Below, one piece after another: positions 35,509-44,606 of a stretch of 64,000 bases of DNA. Numbering within the stretch: position 1 is the stretch's first letter; every line of letters begins with the position of its first letter. The position numbers and the translations under genes were made by a program. The stretch lies in assembly GCF_009764355.1 (NCBI RefSeq), contig NZ_LNUA01000076.1, forward strand, positions 1-64,000, given 5' to 3'. The notes beneath the pieces are model-generated. The model was not told the origin of the DNA. It worked only from the letters and a program-made list of their open reading frames with translations, and did no database searches. This DNA is from Companilactobacillus bobalius (GTDB lineage: Bacteria > Bacillota > Bacilli > Lactobacillales > Lactobacillaceae).

Positions 35509-35868
35509 TTAGAAGTCATTGTCATCTTCAATAATATGTTCTTTAGTTTGATTGAAGATGGTAATAATATGTTGATCGCTCAAACGGTAGTGAATATTTC
35601 TACCACGTCTGGCGTTGGAGACCAAATTTAACTGTTTCAAAATGCTGAGTTGGTGGGAGATGGAGGACTGGCTCATGTCCAAGGTATCCGCAATCTCACC
35701 GACACTTAAAGGCGTTTCAGATAAAGCTAAGATGATCTTAACTCGGGTCATATCGCCGAATGCTTTGAAGATGTTGACCATGGCTTCCAAATCGGTATCA
35801 TCGGGTAAACCTTGCTTTAAATTATGGAGAGCTTGTTGGTGTTCCATCTCAAAATTTTGTTCTGACAT
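35509..35868 (-). CDS. ArsR/SmtB-family metal-sensing repressor (CzrA-like)
   Basis: A 119-residue winged-helix repressor: MVNIFKAFGDMTRVKIILAL, PLSVGEIADTLDMSQSSISH (recognition helix, about 55-74), QLSILKQLNLVSNARRGRN. The last helix contains SDQHIITIFNQTKEHIIE, giving Asp-x-His and, ten residues on, His-x-x-Glu. That is the alpha-5 metal site of CzrA-type zinc/cobalt sensors. It diverges from the metal ATPase gene and faces an inverted repeat in the shared promoter, so it probably represses the pump until zinc or cadmium binds. The alpha-3 CxC site of CadC is absent. AGAGGA precedes the ATG. Confidence 0.9.
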   Translation of the reverse strand: MSEQNFEMEHQQALHNLKQGLPDDTDLEAMVNIFKAFGDMTRVKIILALSETPLSVGEIADTLDMSQSSISHQLSILKQLNLVSNARRGRNIHYRLSDQHIITIFNQTKEHIIEDDNDF

Positions 35869-35894
35869 TTTTTGTTCCTCTTATCAAAAATAGG

Positions 35895-35948
35895 TTGCAA
35901 ACTGATACTTTATTATATTATAATTCACATATGAATGAATGCTCATAT
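35895..35948 (+). promoter_or_regulatory. P-type ATPase promoter with ArsR-family operator
   Basis: TTGCAA (35895-35900), 18-base spacer, TATAAT (35919-35924). Immediately after the -10 comes ATATGA (35929-35934), eight bases, TCATAT (35943-35948), a dyad typical of ArsR/SmtB operators. Its position at the transcription start would block the pump gene, and it may also affect the divergent regulator. Confidence 0.75.
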
Positions 35949-35989
35949 ATTCAATTGAACATGTAAACTCTTTCGAGGAGGACAACGTT

Positions 35990-37903
35990 ATGAAATTATA
36001 TAATGTCCAAACTGATTACAAAGTTAAAAAGAAAGCTAATCAAATAAAAAGTGAAATGAGTTCGGAAACAAAACTGACAATCACGCGACTATTGATTGCC
36101 TTCATTTTGTTGATAGTGGGGTCCAGTTCCTTTGTTCCGGAACCTTTTAATATTGTCTTATTGGTCGGAGCCTATCTAGTTATTGGGGCACGGATCGTTT
36201 GGCAGGCCATCAAGAATATTTTTCACGGAGAAATTTTCGATGAGAACTTCCTGATGAGTATCGCCACGATTGGGGCAATCATTCTCAAACAATATCCTGA
36301 GGCCATTGCGGTTATGCTTTTTTATGAGTTGGGTAATGTTTTTGAAGACATTGCTGTTAATAAGTCAAAACGTTCTATTTCAGCTTTACTAGAAGTAAAG
36401 CCGGCTTACGCAACTTTGATTTCAGGCGATCAGAATAATGTTGTTGATCCTAATCTGGTTCAGATTGGTGATACAATTTTGGTTAAACCTGGAGAAAAAA
36501 TTCCACTAGATGGAACAGTTGTTTTAGGTAGCTCAGCAGTTGATACATCAGCTCTAACTGGTGAGTCGATGCCACAGTCGATCAAGGTGGGTGATACAGC
36601 TTTGAGTGGTTCGATCAACCAGACTGGAACTTTGCGCATCAAGGTTACTAAGCTTTACAACGATTCGACCGTAGCCAAGATTTTGGATTTAGTTGAGAAT
36701 GCTAGCACCAAGAAGGCCGATACGGAAAAATTTATCACTAAGTTTGCTAAAATTTATACACCAATCGTAGTCTTTCTAGCAGTAGCCTTAGCAATCGTAC
36801 CGTCTCTTATGACGAGTGATTGGAATACTTGGATTTACCGAGCATTAATTTTCCTAGTAATTTCTTGTCCTTGTGCTCTAGTTATCTCAGTACCATTGAG
36901 TTTTTTCGGTGGTATCGGTGCGGCTTCTAAGCAAGGTATCCTTGTTAAAGGAAGCAACTACTTGGAAGCCTTGAATGACGTGGATACAGTAGCTTTTGAC
37001 AAAACGGGAACTTTGACTAAAGGTCAATTCTCAGTTGTGCAAGTTAATTCGGTAAATATTTTAGAACAAAAATTGTTGCAGATGGCGGCTAGTGTTGAGA
37101 AGAATTCAACTCATCCGATTGCTAAATCAATCCTTCAGGCTTACGAAGGTGAGTTATTGACCGTGACTAAAGCTGATGAAAAAGCCGGACATGGTTTAAT
37201 GGCTCAAGTAGATGGTCAAGAAGTTATCGTCGGAAATGCCAAAGCACTCAAGCAAAACAAGATTGCTTTCACTGAAACAGATGCTGTGGGAACAGTTGTT
37301 TACGTGGCTGTCGATAACCAATTCTGGGGTGATATTGTGATTGCGGATGTGCCTAAGAGTGATGCTCAAAAGGCAATTCAATTGTTGAACAATCGAGGAA
37401 TTCACAAGAATGTCATGTTAACCGGCGATAATCAAACTGTCGGTCAAGCAATGGCTCGGAAGTTAAAAATGAGTGCAGCTTACACGAATCTTTTGCCAGA
37501 AAATAAAGTTGAGATTATCAATGATTTATTGAAAGTATCACATCAAAACAACAAGAAAGTTGCCTTTGTTGGTGACGGAATCAATGATACTCCCGTTCTA
37601 GTAACTGCTGATATCGGTTTTGCAATGGGTGGTTTGGGTTCAGATGCAGCGGTTGAAGCTGCTGACATCGTCATCATGGGAGACGAGCCATCAAAAGTTT
37701 CCGAAGCTATGAAGATAGCCAAAAAGACCCGTCGTATTGTGGTTGAGAATATCTCATTTGCCTTGGTCATTAAGATTTTGTTCCTATTATTGGGAGCTTT
37801 AGGAATGGTCAACATGTGGCAAGCTGTTTTCGCCGATGTTGGAGTAACCATTATAGCTGTTTTAAATGCAATTCGATTGCAATTTATTAACTTTGATAAC
37901 TAA
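35990..37903 (+). CDS. Heavy-metal P-type ATPase (Zn/Cd/Co exporter)
   Basis: A 637-residue P1B-ATPase exporting divalent metals. It has no N-terminal HMA domain or CxxC. Key elements are TGES (actuator, about 190-193), CPC in the membrane helix (293-295), DKTGTLT phosphorylation site (D337), HP (about 378) and GDGINDTPV hinge. The last helices carry a VNMWQAVFADVGV stretch, with the Asp typical of the Zn/Cd class. ATG 35990 has GAGGAGG 8 bases upstream; the longer frame from 35939 reads through the operator. It is regulated by the divergent ArsR-type repressor (inference from the operator). CadA/ZntA-like. Confidence 0.93.
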   Translation: MKLYNVQTDYKVKKKANQIKSEMSSETKLTITRLLIAFILLIVGSSSFVPEPFNIVLLVGAYLVIGARIVWQAIKNIFHGEIFDENFLMSIATIGAIILKQYPEAIAVMLFYELGNVFEDIAVNKSKRSISALLEVKPAYATLISGDQNNVVDPNLVQIGDTILVKPGEKIPLDGTVVLGSSAVDTSALTGESMPQSIKVGDTALSGSINQTGTLRIKVTKLYNDSTVAKILDLVENASTKKADTEKFITKFAKIYTPIVVFLAVALAIVPSLMTSDWNTWIYRALIFLVISCPCALVISVPLSFFGGIGAASKQGILVKGSNYLEALNDVDTVAFDKTGTLTKGQFSVVQVNSVNILEQKLLQMAASVEKNSTHPIAKSILQAYEGELLTVTKADEKAGHGLMAQVDGQEVIVGNAKALKQNKIAFTETDAVGTVVYVAVDNQFWGDIVIADVPKSDAQKAIQLLNNRGIHKNVMLTGDNQTVGQAMARKLKMSAAYTNLLPENKVEIINDLLKVSHQNNKKVAFVGDGINDTPVLVTADIGFAMGGLGSDAAVEAADIVIMGDEPSKVSEAMKIAKKTRRIVVENISFALVIKILFLLLGALGMVNMWQAVFADVGVTIIAVLNAIRLQFINFDN

Positions 37904-37913
37904 TATTGAACAC

Positions 37914-37944
37914 AAAAAAGAGACCCTTACGGGTCTCTTTTTTT
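37914..37944. terminator. Bidirectional terminator between converging genes
   Basis: AAAAAAGAGACCC, TTAC loop, GGGTCTCTTTTTTT. It ends both the metal ATPase gene and the converging lectin/WxL gene. Confidence 0.9.
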
Positions 37945-40900
37945 ATAGACTTTCGGTCAAATTCCAGTTAACTCGACCTTTGTAATCGCCGGCTCTTGGT
38001 ACGGTATTAGCTTTCAAAAGAATACCATTATCGGAACTCCATTGGTTACTAATATCGACCGTATGAGCTGCTAAACTGCTGTCTTTAGCAATTACAGGGT
38101 CCATATTTAATGGAGTAGCTAGGTTATCTTTATTAACGAATGCCATCGAAAGGTCAGATTGTTCGTCAGTAGCTGCGTAGTCCAAGTTGCCAGCTTTAGC
38201 GCTGAGGGTCCAACCAGCCTTGTAGCTTGTGACATTCAGTTTCCAATCGCCAGAACGGTTGATATAACCGGGCTTGAATGACTTAGGGTCAATTGTCTTG
38301 AAACGATAATTGTTGAAGTCTAGCTCCAAAGCTTTGGCTAAAATCTTTAAGTTGAAGGTTTCTGTGTTAGTCTTTCGCCCATATGGATCGGTGAAGTAGA
38401 CAGACACCACAGAAGTATCTTTGTCTGTTGGTAGTTTCAATTGATCACCGGATAAGTTGAAACTCATATCAAAACTCGAAGTTTGAGCTTCGGTTGGATT
38501 AGGCAATTTGAGATTAATCGGTGTTTGATTGTCAACTGTGAAGACGCCAGTTAAATCATGATAGTTGAGGGCATAGTCACTATCGTAAGTGAAGTCCATT
38601 GGGAAGTAAATATTACCGCTAGGGCCTAGGACCGTTAAGTCATTAGATTTAGCAGTGATCTTTGGTGTTAGTTTAGGCACATTGACAGTAATCGTTGTGC
38701 TTGCACTAGCATATTTTCCATCTTGAACTGTTACTTTAACAGTATTTTTACCTTCAGCTAGGACGTTGTCTTCAGCGGGATTCTTTAGATAATCATCTAA
38801 AGTTTGAGTAACCGGCTTGTCATAAGCAATTGGTTTCAAAGTAATATCGATCTTTTTATCGTGGGCTACAGTTTTAGTGATCTTATGGACGGTGCCATCA
38901 GGATTGGTAATTTCATAAGTCTTTGTGGCATCTTCATCTTTAAATTGAGAATCATCAGAATACTTGTAGCTTCCTGATAGCGTGACTGGTTTATTATCAT
39001 TAACCGTAATATCAGTTTTGTCAGGAGTGATAACTAATTCGCTGTCGGTTACGGTGATGTTATAGGTCACGGTATTAGAAACGAGTCCTTGACTGTCGGT
39101 TAGGTAAACTTTGATTTTATAGTCGCCCGGATCTAGAGTGCCTTTGGGGACATCTAGTGAATAGTCACCTGTTGTGGCATCTTTAGCAACCGGCACGGTC
39201 CAAGTACTCTTCATATTTGTGGTCTTGCCATTAGCGTCAAAGATTTCACCGTAAGCGGAAAGGTCATCACCACTGAATTTAGAACTAAATAGGTAACTAG
39301 CAGTTCCTTCCAGTTTAAAGTCATCAGTACTTTTGACCTTTTGTGTCTCGCTGTCTTTTGCGGCCACAATTTGTAGTTTTTGATTAGTTATTTTGAAACC
39401 ATAACTCATAACATCGGCGTTATAGTAATCACTCTTATAGGAAGTATGTTCAGGACTAACAGTAGTTGAAGTGAGTGTATTACTGATAGGTGCGTTGGCA
39501 GTTCCGTAAATCTTGATGTTAACTTCGGTACTCTTCTTGGAAAGAGCACCAAGATCTAGATTGAGTGTCTGTACTTCATCACCGTCAGCATTTTTAGATG
39601 TGGTCAACTGTGAAGCACTGATGTAAGTAACACTATCGGGATCGTCAGGGTAGGTAATTTCACCGATTCGGTTATTGCTGTCATTTTGGTAAAGCACATG
39701 TTGTGGTAGCTGAAGTTCGGTAGTAATATCACCTGTACCAATAGCACCAGAAGTGTATTTCAAATTGTAGTTAAAGGCTAATTTATCGCCATCATCAACC
39801 GTATAATCTGAATCACTATCAGTTGGATTTGTATCACGACGATCAAGGTCTTTGATAGCACGATCTTGAGTAACATCATAAAGACTGGATGCATCAGTAA
39901 CGTTAGCGATTGCTGGTATTTTTTCAAGAATAATGTCATTATAGCCAGGCAATGAATTAGGGGAACCAGTTGAACTAGTAAAGCCCCAACGAATCTTAGT
40001 CTGACCATCTTTTAAATTAAACTTTCTTAAATCAATTTTGATTGGATCATCAATATCACGAGGACGTTTATCCCAAGTGTGATATGGCTTAACAGTTCCG
40101 TCAGTCTCACGGTCATTGTAGACGTAATTGATGTAGCCGTAGTTACTATCATCTTTATCAGGTTTGTAAGTGAAAGTAAAGTGATGCCAAGCATCTTTAC
40201 CTGTAGCGCCAGTAAGAGAGTCATAACCACCAATAGTAGCATTAAATATAACATTGTGGTGATGCATACCAAAGAAATAATAAGTTAGAGCCATCTTTTG
40301 TACGTACGTGTCTGGATCACCGGGGTAGGCCCAAGCAACATGTTGACCTTTGGTCTCCTGTGTTAGATGAGAATCGTATAAACCGTCGAATAGATCATCC
40401 GTTTTTTTATCGTTGAATTGTTCTTTGCCATTGCTAAGACCCGCACTCGAACTTGAATTATTAAAAGAATCAAATTCAAGAGCAAAACTATTTTGGATAG
40501 CATTACCAGCAAACTCAGTTGCATTAGAAACAGTAGCGGGCGAAGAAGTTCCTCCGTAAACGCCGAGAGATTCACCAGAAGCCGCATAGTTTTTTTCTGG
40601 ATCAATAAACGAAAGTAATCCAGCCTTTTTATAGTACCGTCCAATTGCGTTGATACCTCTATCGTCGTTTTGTAAGACTAAAGCAATCCCGTCACCAGAA
40701 ACGTTAAATGTTGGTCCAACGTAGATCCAACCAGTAATAGTCTGTTCTTTAGTCAAATCAAAGTAATTGTATGATTCAGTAGAATCATCAGGATTGGTCA
40801 TACGTCCCCAAATGGAACCTACTGCGTTATCTTGAGCACCCGTCATTTGAATTACATCGACAGGATTAGGGTTCGAACCACCACCCTCTAGAATCTGTAC

Positions 40901-41125
40901 AGAGTTTTTGGTGTCCTTAGAACCTGAATAGTCTGTAGGATATTCAAATAGATTACCAATCTTCATTCCGTTCGGAGCAGCCTTCAGGACGTCATCATTT
41001 GATGGTGCCACACTTGAGAAGTCCACAATCGCATGAACATTGGTTGTACACATAGAAAAAATTGTTAACGTCAAAAAGAACATAATCGTAGGTAGCAAAT
41101 TATGCCATAACTTGTGATAATTCAT
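37943..41125 (-). CDS. Giant L-type lectin / WxL-domain surface protein
   Basis: A secreted protein of 1060 residues. The signal peptide runs to about residue 32 (TTNVHA). Residues about 40-400 form a bacterial L-type lectin domain: TGWIYVGPTFNVSGDGIALV, NAIQNSFALEFDSFNNSSSS (metal-site Asp/Asn), WHHFTFTYKPD. Then come an Asp-rich linker and several immunoglobulin-like repeats (about 410-925), with YNITVTDSELVITPDKTDIT and TITVNVPKLTP at domain edges. The C-terminal WxL domain has GWTLSAKAG and ends VNWNLTESL, both WxL motifs. WxL proteins attach non-covalently to peptidoglycan and WxL-interacting proteins; partners are encoded at 47356-50653. AAGGGGA precedes the ATG. Confidence 0.88.
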   Translation of the reverse strand: MNYHKLWHNLLPTIMFFLTLTIFSMCTTNVHAIVDFSSVAPSNDDVLKAAPNGMKIGNLFEYPTDYSGSKDTKNSVQILEGGGSNPNPVDVIQMTGAQDNAVGSIWGRMTNPDDSTESYNYFDLTKEQTITGWIYVGPTFNVSGDGIALVLQNDDRGINAIGRYYKKAGLLSFIDPEKNYAASGESLGVYGGTSSPATVSNATEFAGNAIQNSFALEFDSFNNSSSSAGLSNGKEQFNDKKTDDLFDGLYDSHLTQETKGQHVAWAYPGDPDTYVQKMALTYYFFGMHHHNVIFNATIGGYDSLTGATGKDAWHHFTFTYKPDKDDSNYGYINYVYNDRETDGTVKPYHTWDKRPRDIDDPIKIDLRKFNLKDGQTKIRWGFTSSTGSPNSLPGYNDIILEKIPAIANVTDASSLYDVTQDRAIKDLDRRDTNPTDSDSDYTVDDGDKLAFNYNLKYTSGAIGTGDITTELQLPQHVLYQNDSNNRIGEITYPDDPDSVTYISASQLTTSKNADGDEVQTLNLDLGALSKKSTEVNIKIYGTANAPISNTLTSTTVSPEHTSYKSDYYNADVMSYGFKITNQKLQIVAAKDSETQKVKSTDDFKLEGTASYLFSSKFSGDDLSAYGEIFDANGKTTNMKSTWTVPVAKDATTGDYSLDVPKGTLDPGDYKIKVYLTDSQGLVSNTVTYNITVTDSELVITPDKTDITVNDNKPVTLSGSYKYSDDSQFKDEDATKTYEITNPDGTVHKITKTVAHDKKIDITLKPIAYDKPVTQTLDDYLKNPAEDNVLAEGKNTVKVTVQDGKYASASTTITVNVPKLTPKITAKSNDLTVLGPSGNIYFPMDFTYDSDYALNYHDLTGVFTVDNQTPINLKLPNPTEAQTSSFDMSFNLSGDQLKLPTDKDTSVVSVYFTDPYGRKTNTETFNLKILAKALELDFNNYRFKTIDPKSFKPGYINRSGDWKLNVTSYKAGWTLSAKAGNLDYAATDEQSDLSMAFVNKDNLATPLNMDPVIAKDSSLAAHTVDISNQWSSDNGILLKANTVPRAGDYKGRVNWNLTESL

Positions 41126-41340
41126 ATTAATTTCCCCTTAAAAATACATTATCCGTAAGCTTTCACGATTATTATAATATCAAAATATAAAATGTGCTAT
41201 ATATAAGATATAAATTATAATAATTTGAATTTTATTAAACTAATGACATGTTATGACATTGATTTAATAAAGACTGGTTGTTTCTGGTTAAAGATAATAT
41301 CTAATAATTGAGGGAATAAATCATATTAAAAATTCGAGAC
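41126..41340 (-). promoter_or_regulatory. AT-rich upstream region of the lectin/WxL gene
   Basis: No gene. ATGACAT occurs twice as a direct repeat 3 bases apart (41243-41249, 41253-41259), a possible activator site. TATAAT-like boxes read on the minus strand near 41175 and 41215 are candidates for the promoter. Confidence 0.35.
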
Positions 41341-41378
41341 AAAAAAAGAGACCCTAATTGTAATTAGAGTCTCTTTTT
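41341..41378 (-). terminator. Terminator after purine permease gene
   Basis: AAAAAGAGAC, CTAATT/AATTAG inner stem, GTCTCTTTTT. A strong hairpin with A and T runs on both sides, just past the stop of the permease gene. Confidence 0.85.
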
Positions 41379-41394
41379 CGTACCAGATTCGTTT

Positions 41395-42735
41395 TTAACC
41401 TGGCAAAATATTAATAAAGTAAAGTAGAACAACGAAGACGAAGAAGAGGATGTACATAATAGGTGTAACTTCCTTGCCTCGACCTGCAGCCCACATTGTT
41501 AATGGGTAGAAGAGGATTCCGAAAGCAAATCCATAAGAGATGTTGTATGTCAAAGGCATTCCTACAATAGTAAGAAAGGCTGGCATAGCAATTTCGAATT
41601 TGTTCCAGTTAATTTGTCTCATTGATTGAGCCATTAAAATACCAACAATGATCAATACTGGTGCGGTAACGTTTGAAGTTACAACAGTCAATAGTGGTGA
41701 GAAGAACATGGCAATGGCAAACATGATGCTGACAACGAGGGATGTTAGTCCTGTACGACCACCGACAGCGATACCGGCAGAAGATTCAACGTAAGCGGCA
41801 GTTGGAGTAGTACCCATAACAGCACCACCTAGCATTGAAATAGAATCAGCCATCAAAGCACGTCCAATTCTAGGCATCTTGTTGTTCTTCATGAAGCCAG
41901 CTTGTTCAGCTAAACCAATCAAAGTACCAGCAGTATCAAAGAAAGCTACAAGTAGGAAGACTAGGACAACTGCCCAAAGTTTTGGATCTGATAGATCAGG
42001 TAAATGAGCGATACTGACACCAAAAGTTGGTTTCATACTTGGAATAGTAGAGATAACTTGTTTTGGCAAAGGAATCAATTTAGTTACTAATCCTAAAATA
42101 GTAGTTAGCACCATACCGATGAAGATTGAACCAGGAACTTTTTTAGCCATTAGTAAGCCAGTTACAACTAGTCCAAAGATAGTTAACCAAGTTGTAGGAA
42201 CTGTCAGTGAACCCATAGCAACAAGGGTTGATTTACTACCAACAACTAGACCACCACCCTGTAATCCAACAAAGGCGATAAAGAGTCCGATACCAGACGC
42301 CATAGCCAATTTTAAATCATGTGGAATTGAGTCGATGACCAGTTCACGTAATTTAAGTACGGAAATCAAGAGGAAGAGAACGCTGGACATGAAGACACCA
42401 GCCATTGCCGTTTGCCAAGGAATTCCCATGGCTAGTACAACTGAGTAAGTGAAGAAGGCATTATCGCCTAAACCTGGAGCTATTGCAATTGGATAATTAG
42501 CTAATAATGCCATTAAAATAGAACCCAAGATTGCTGAAAGAGCAGTAGCTGTAAAGACAGCACCTTTGTTCATACCCGCGACCCCTAAAACTTGCGGATT
42601 GACAAAGAGGATGTAGGCCATTGATACGAAAGTCGTCAAACCAGCTAGAATTTCACGTCTAACAGTAGTTTGAGCTTCTTGGAGATGGAATAATTTTTCA
42701 ATGAAGCTACGATTTGAATCTGTTGATGATTCCAT
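41395..42735 (-). CDS. NCS2-family purine permease (AzgA/PbuG type)
   Basis: A 446-residue transporter with about 13 helices that imports hypoxanthine, guanine or adenine with protons. EILAGLTTFVSMAYILFVNP starts the family core, followed by IAIAPGLGDNAFFTYSVVL (usually APGMGLNAFF), FDTAGTLIGLAEQAGF (about 267-282) and GTTPTAAYVESSAGIAVGGR (about 308-327), the substrate-binding region. GGGGG precedes the ATG. A PurBox-like sequence lies about 100 bp upstream, suggesting control by PurR rather than by a purine riboswitch, of which I see none. Exact substrate not determined. Confidence 0.93.
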   Translation of the reverse strand: MESSTDSNRSFIEKLFHLQEAQTTVRREILAGLTTFVSMAYILFVNPQVLGVAGMNKGAVFTATALSAILGSILMALLANYPIAIAPGLGDNAFFTYSVVLAMGIPWQTAMAGVFMSSVLFLLISVLKLRELVIDSIPHDLKLAMASGIGLFIAFVGLQGGGLVVGSKSTLVAMGSLTVPTTWLTIFGLVVTGLLMAKKVPGSIFIGMVLTTILGLVTKLIPLPKQVISTIPSMKPTFGVSIAHLPDLSDPKLWAVVLVFLLVAFFDTAGTLIGLAEQAGFMKNNKMPRIGRALMADSISMLGGAVMGTTPTAAYVESSAGIAVGGRTGLTSLVVSIMFAIAMFFSPLLTVVTSNVTAPVLIIVGILMAQSMRQINWNKFEIAMPAFLTIVGMPLTYNISYGFAFGILFYPLTMWAAGRGKEVTPIMYILFFVFVVLLYFINILPG

Positions 42736-42832
42736 GATATAACCCCCTAAGTTTTTTACTACTTAGAAAGTATTACAAAAATTATGGAAAATAGCAAGTA
42801 AAATACGATTAATTCAAGCTACAATTTGGATA

Positions 42833-42845
42833 ATTGTTCGTATTT
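42833..42845 (-). promoter_or_regulatory. PurBox-like PurR site
   Basis: On the minus strand AAATACGAACAAT matches the lactococcal PurBox consensus (AWWWCCGAACWWT) at 12 of 13 positions. A -35 TTGAAT and -10 TATTTT follow downstream on the same strand toward the purine permease gene, so the box lies upstream of the promoter, the arrangement used for PurR activation. Confidence 0.5.
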
Positions 42846-42911
42846 ATATCTATATAATTATAATTGTTATCTAAAAGTTATACATTAAATAATTAAATAA
42901 CGAATTATATT

Positions 42912-42958
42912 TAAAAAGCAAAACAGTCAACAACTCAAATTGAGTCACTGACTGTTAT
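42912..42958 (-). terminator. Terminator after NAD(P)-binding protein gene
   Basis: AACAGTCA and TGACTGTT with an inner ACTCAA/TTGAGT stem, and T-rich sequence on the minus strand. Confidence 0.75.
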
Positions 42959-42966
42959 TTTCGATA

Positions 42967-43608
42967 TTAACTAAATATATCTTCTTCAGGTTGATCACCA
43001 CTGGCAAAGGTGTACTCTTTACCGATTGTTGACGAATTCTGAATAATCAATGCTAAAGCTTTAGCAACGTCAACTCGAGGAATTGTGTCATTTTCATTAG
43101 GTCCCAATAATTTGATCTTACCAGTACCATCTTCATTAGTTAGTGTTCCGGGATGAATAATTGTGTAATCGAGACTAGTGCCACGCAGATGATCATCAGC
43201 GTAATGTTTAGCAGTCATGTAAGGTCTGATACCACTTGCGTCCCACTTATTTCGATTGTCACTAAAGACAGAACTAACCATAATATAACGTTTGATTCCA
43301 ATTGCTTCGGCAACCATCATTGTTTTGATAGCACCATCGAGATCAATTTCAATTGTTAGAGCATCGCTAGCACCACCAGCACCGGCAGAGAAGACGATAA
43401 TGTCAGCACCAGACTCTTCAATTGAATTCTTAATATCGTCTAGAGAAGCTGTTAGATCGATAAATTGAGTTTCGATATTGTTTTCGTTGTAGGCCTTGAT
43501 TTGTTCTTGACTACGCAATCCAGCAACAAATTCGATGTTTCTTGATTGTAATTCACCAATCAGTAGGTGTCCGATTTTGCCATGGGCACCAATAATAAGA
43601 ACTTTCAT
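42967..43608 (-). CDS. NAD(P)H-binding protein (atypical SDR family)
   Basis: A 213-residue single-domain Rossmann protein of the NAD(P)-binding, YwnB/HSCARG-like group. KVLIIGAHGKIGHLLIGEL carries the GxxGxxG nucleotide site; DIIVFSAGAGGASDALTIEI, YIMVSSVFSDN and DYTIIHPGTLTNEDGTG follow. ATG 43608 is chosen over TTG 43614 because AAGGAGG lies 8 bases upstream. Substrate unknown. It is divergent from the flavodoxin-like gene at 43720. Confidence 0.88.
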   Translation of the reverse strand: MKVLIIGAHGKIGHLLIGELQSRNIEFVAGLRSQEQIKAYNENNIETQFIDLTASLDDIKNSIEESGADIIVFSAGAGGASDALTIEIDLDGAIKTMMVAEAIGIKRYIMVSSVFSDNRNKWDASGIRPYMTAKHYADDHLRGTSLDYTIIHPGTLTNEDGTGKIKLLGPNENDTIPRVDVAKALALIIQNSSTIGKEYTFASGDQPEEDIFS

Positions 43609-43719
43609 ACTCAAAACCTCCTTAGTTAAACATACTGTAGCAACATTTTTTTAATAATGCTAGTGTTTTGAATCTTATATTTGAGTATATTAGACTTATA
43701 TACAAAGGGGAAATAGCGT

Positions 43720-44481
43720 ATGAAAATATTAGGAATTTTGGCCTCCCATCAAGAACATGGTCTCAATGCCCAAATGTTGGATGAAGTGTTGAAAAATGTT
43801 GATAGTGGAATCGAAACAGAAACAATCTTCTTAGAGAATTATGATATTACGCCTCACAAATATCATGAGGACAATCCTGTTTTGGATGAATTGGCGCAGA
43901 AATTAATGGACAGTGACGTCTGGATCTTTGCTGCACCTACTTATTGGCGAGAATTGTCAGGAGTTTTAAAGAATTTTTTCGACTGCATGCGACCTAAGTT
44001 TGTCTATTTCAAACAAAATGGCGACACGATACCAGGTCCATTCAAGAATAAGCACTACTTGAGTATTTCGTCTTGTTACGTTTCTATATTAGAAAACTTT
44101 GTTACTGGTGTGACTGACGATTCATTTAAGACGATTGATCGAGTAATGTCCGCTGCTGGAGTAATTAAAGTAGGGGAAATAGTTTTGCCGAATACCTTTG
44201 GCATGAAAACCATTCCATATAATAAGAAGAAACTGTGTCAAAAGTATGCTAAAAAGATTTCTGTCAGAAAGAGAAAGGATGATTCAACCGTGAAAAGATA
44301 TATACAGCTATTCTTTATGATTGCCGTGATGGCACTAATAACAATGGGGATTCAATTACCACTCTCAGGATGGATCGGTAACAATTTCTGGTTGAATTAT
44401 ACTAGTTTTACTATTATTTTCTTTGTCTTACTGGCTTGTATCTTGCACTTTGTAACGTTTGTCAAACATCGCCGTCGTTAA
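43720..44481 (+). CDS. NADPH-dependent FMN reductase-like protein with membrane tail
   Basis: A 253-residue protein. Residues 1-185 form a flavodoxin-like NAD(P)H:FMN reductase domain: KILGILASHQEHGLNAQML, SDVWIFAAPTYWRELSGVLK and NFFDCMRPKF. Unusually, residues about 195-248 add two membrane helices (QLFFMIAVMALITMGIQLPL and FTIIFFVLLACILHFVTF) and a basic KHRRR end. The flavin domain would thus be tethered at the inner face of the membrane. It is a single gene with its own terminator. Partner and electron acceptor unknown. Confidence 0.85.
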   Translation: MKILGILASHQEHGLNAQMLDEVLKNVDSGIETETIFLENYDITPHKYHEDNPVLDELAQKLMDSDVWIFAAPTYWRELSGVLKNFFDCMRPKFVYFKQNGDTIPGPFKNKHYLSISSCYVSILENFVTGVTDDSFKTIDRVMSAAGVIKVGEIVLPNTFGMKTIPYNKKKLCQKYAKKISVRKRKDDSTVKRYIQLFFMIAVMALITMGIQLPLSGWIGNNFWLNYTSFTIIFFVLLACILHFVTFVKHRRR

Positions 44482-44486
44482 ACTAA

Positions 44487-44529
44487 AAAAATCTCGGACA
44501 ATTTATTGTAAATTGGTCGAGATTTCTTA
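44487..44529 (+). terminator. Terminator after 43720 gene
   Basis: AAATCTCGGACAATTT and AAATTGGTCGAGATTT with ATTGT loop. Confidence 0.8.
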
Positions 44530-44606
44530 TTGAAATGTATTATTATCAGGAATGGTTCTTTACATTTGTATAGGAATTTTTACAAATGCTGAATGGTTCG
44601 ATGAAT

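Noticed and set aside
42736..42832. Purine riboswitch before the permease
   Set aside because: The loop and junction sequences of the purine aptamer could not be found; a PurBox is present instead.
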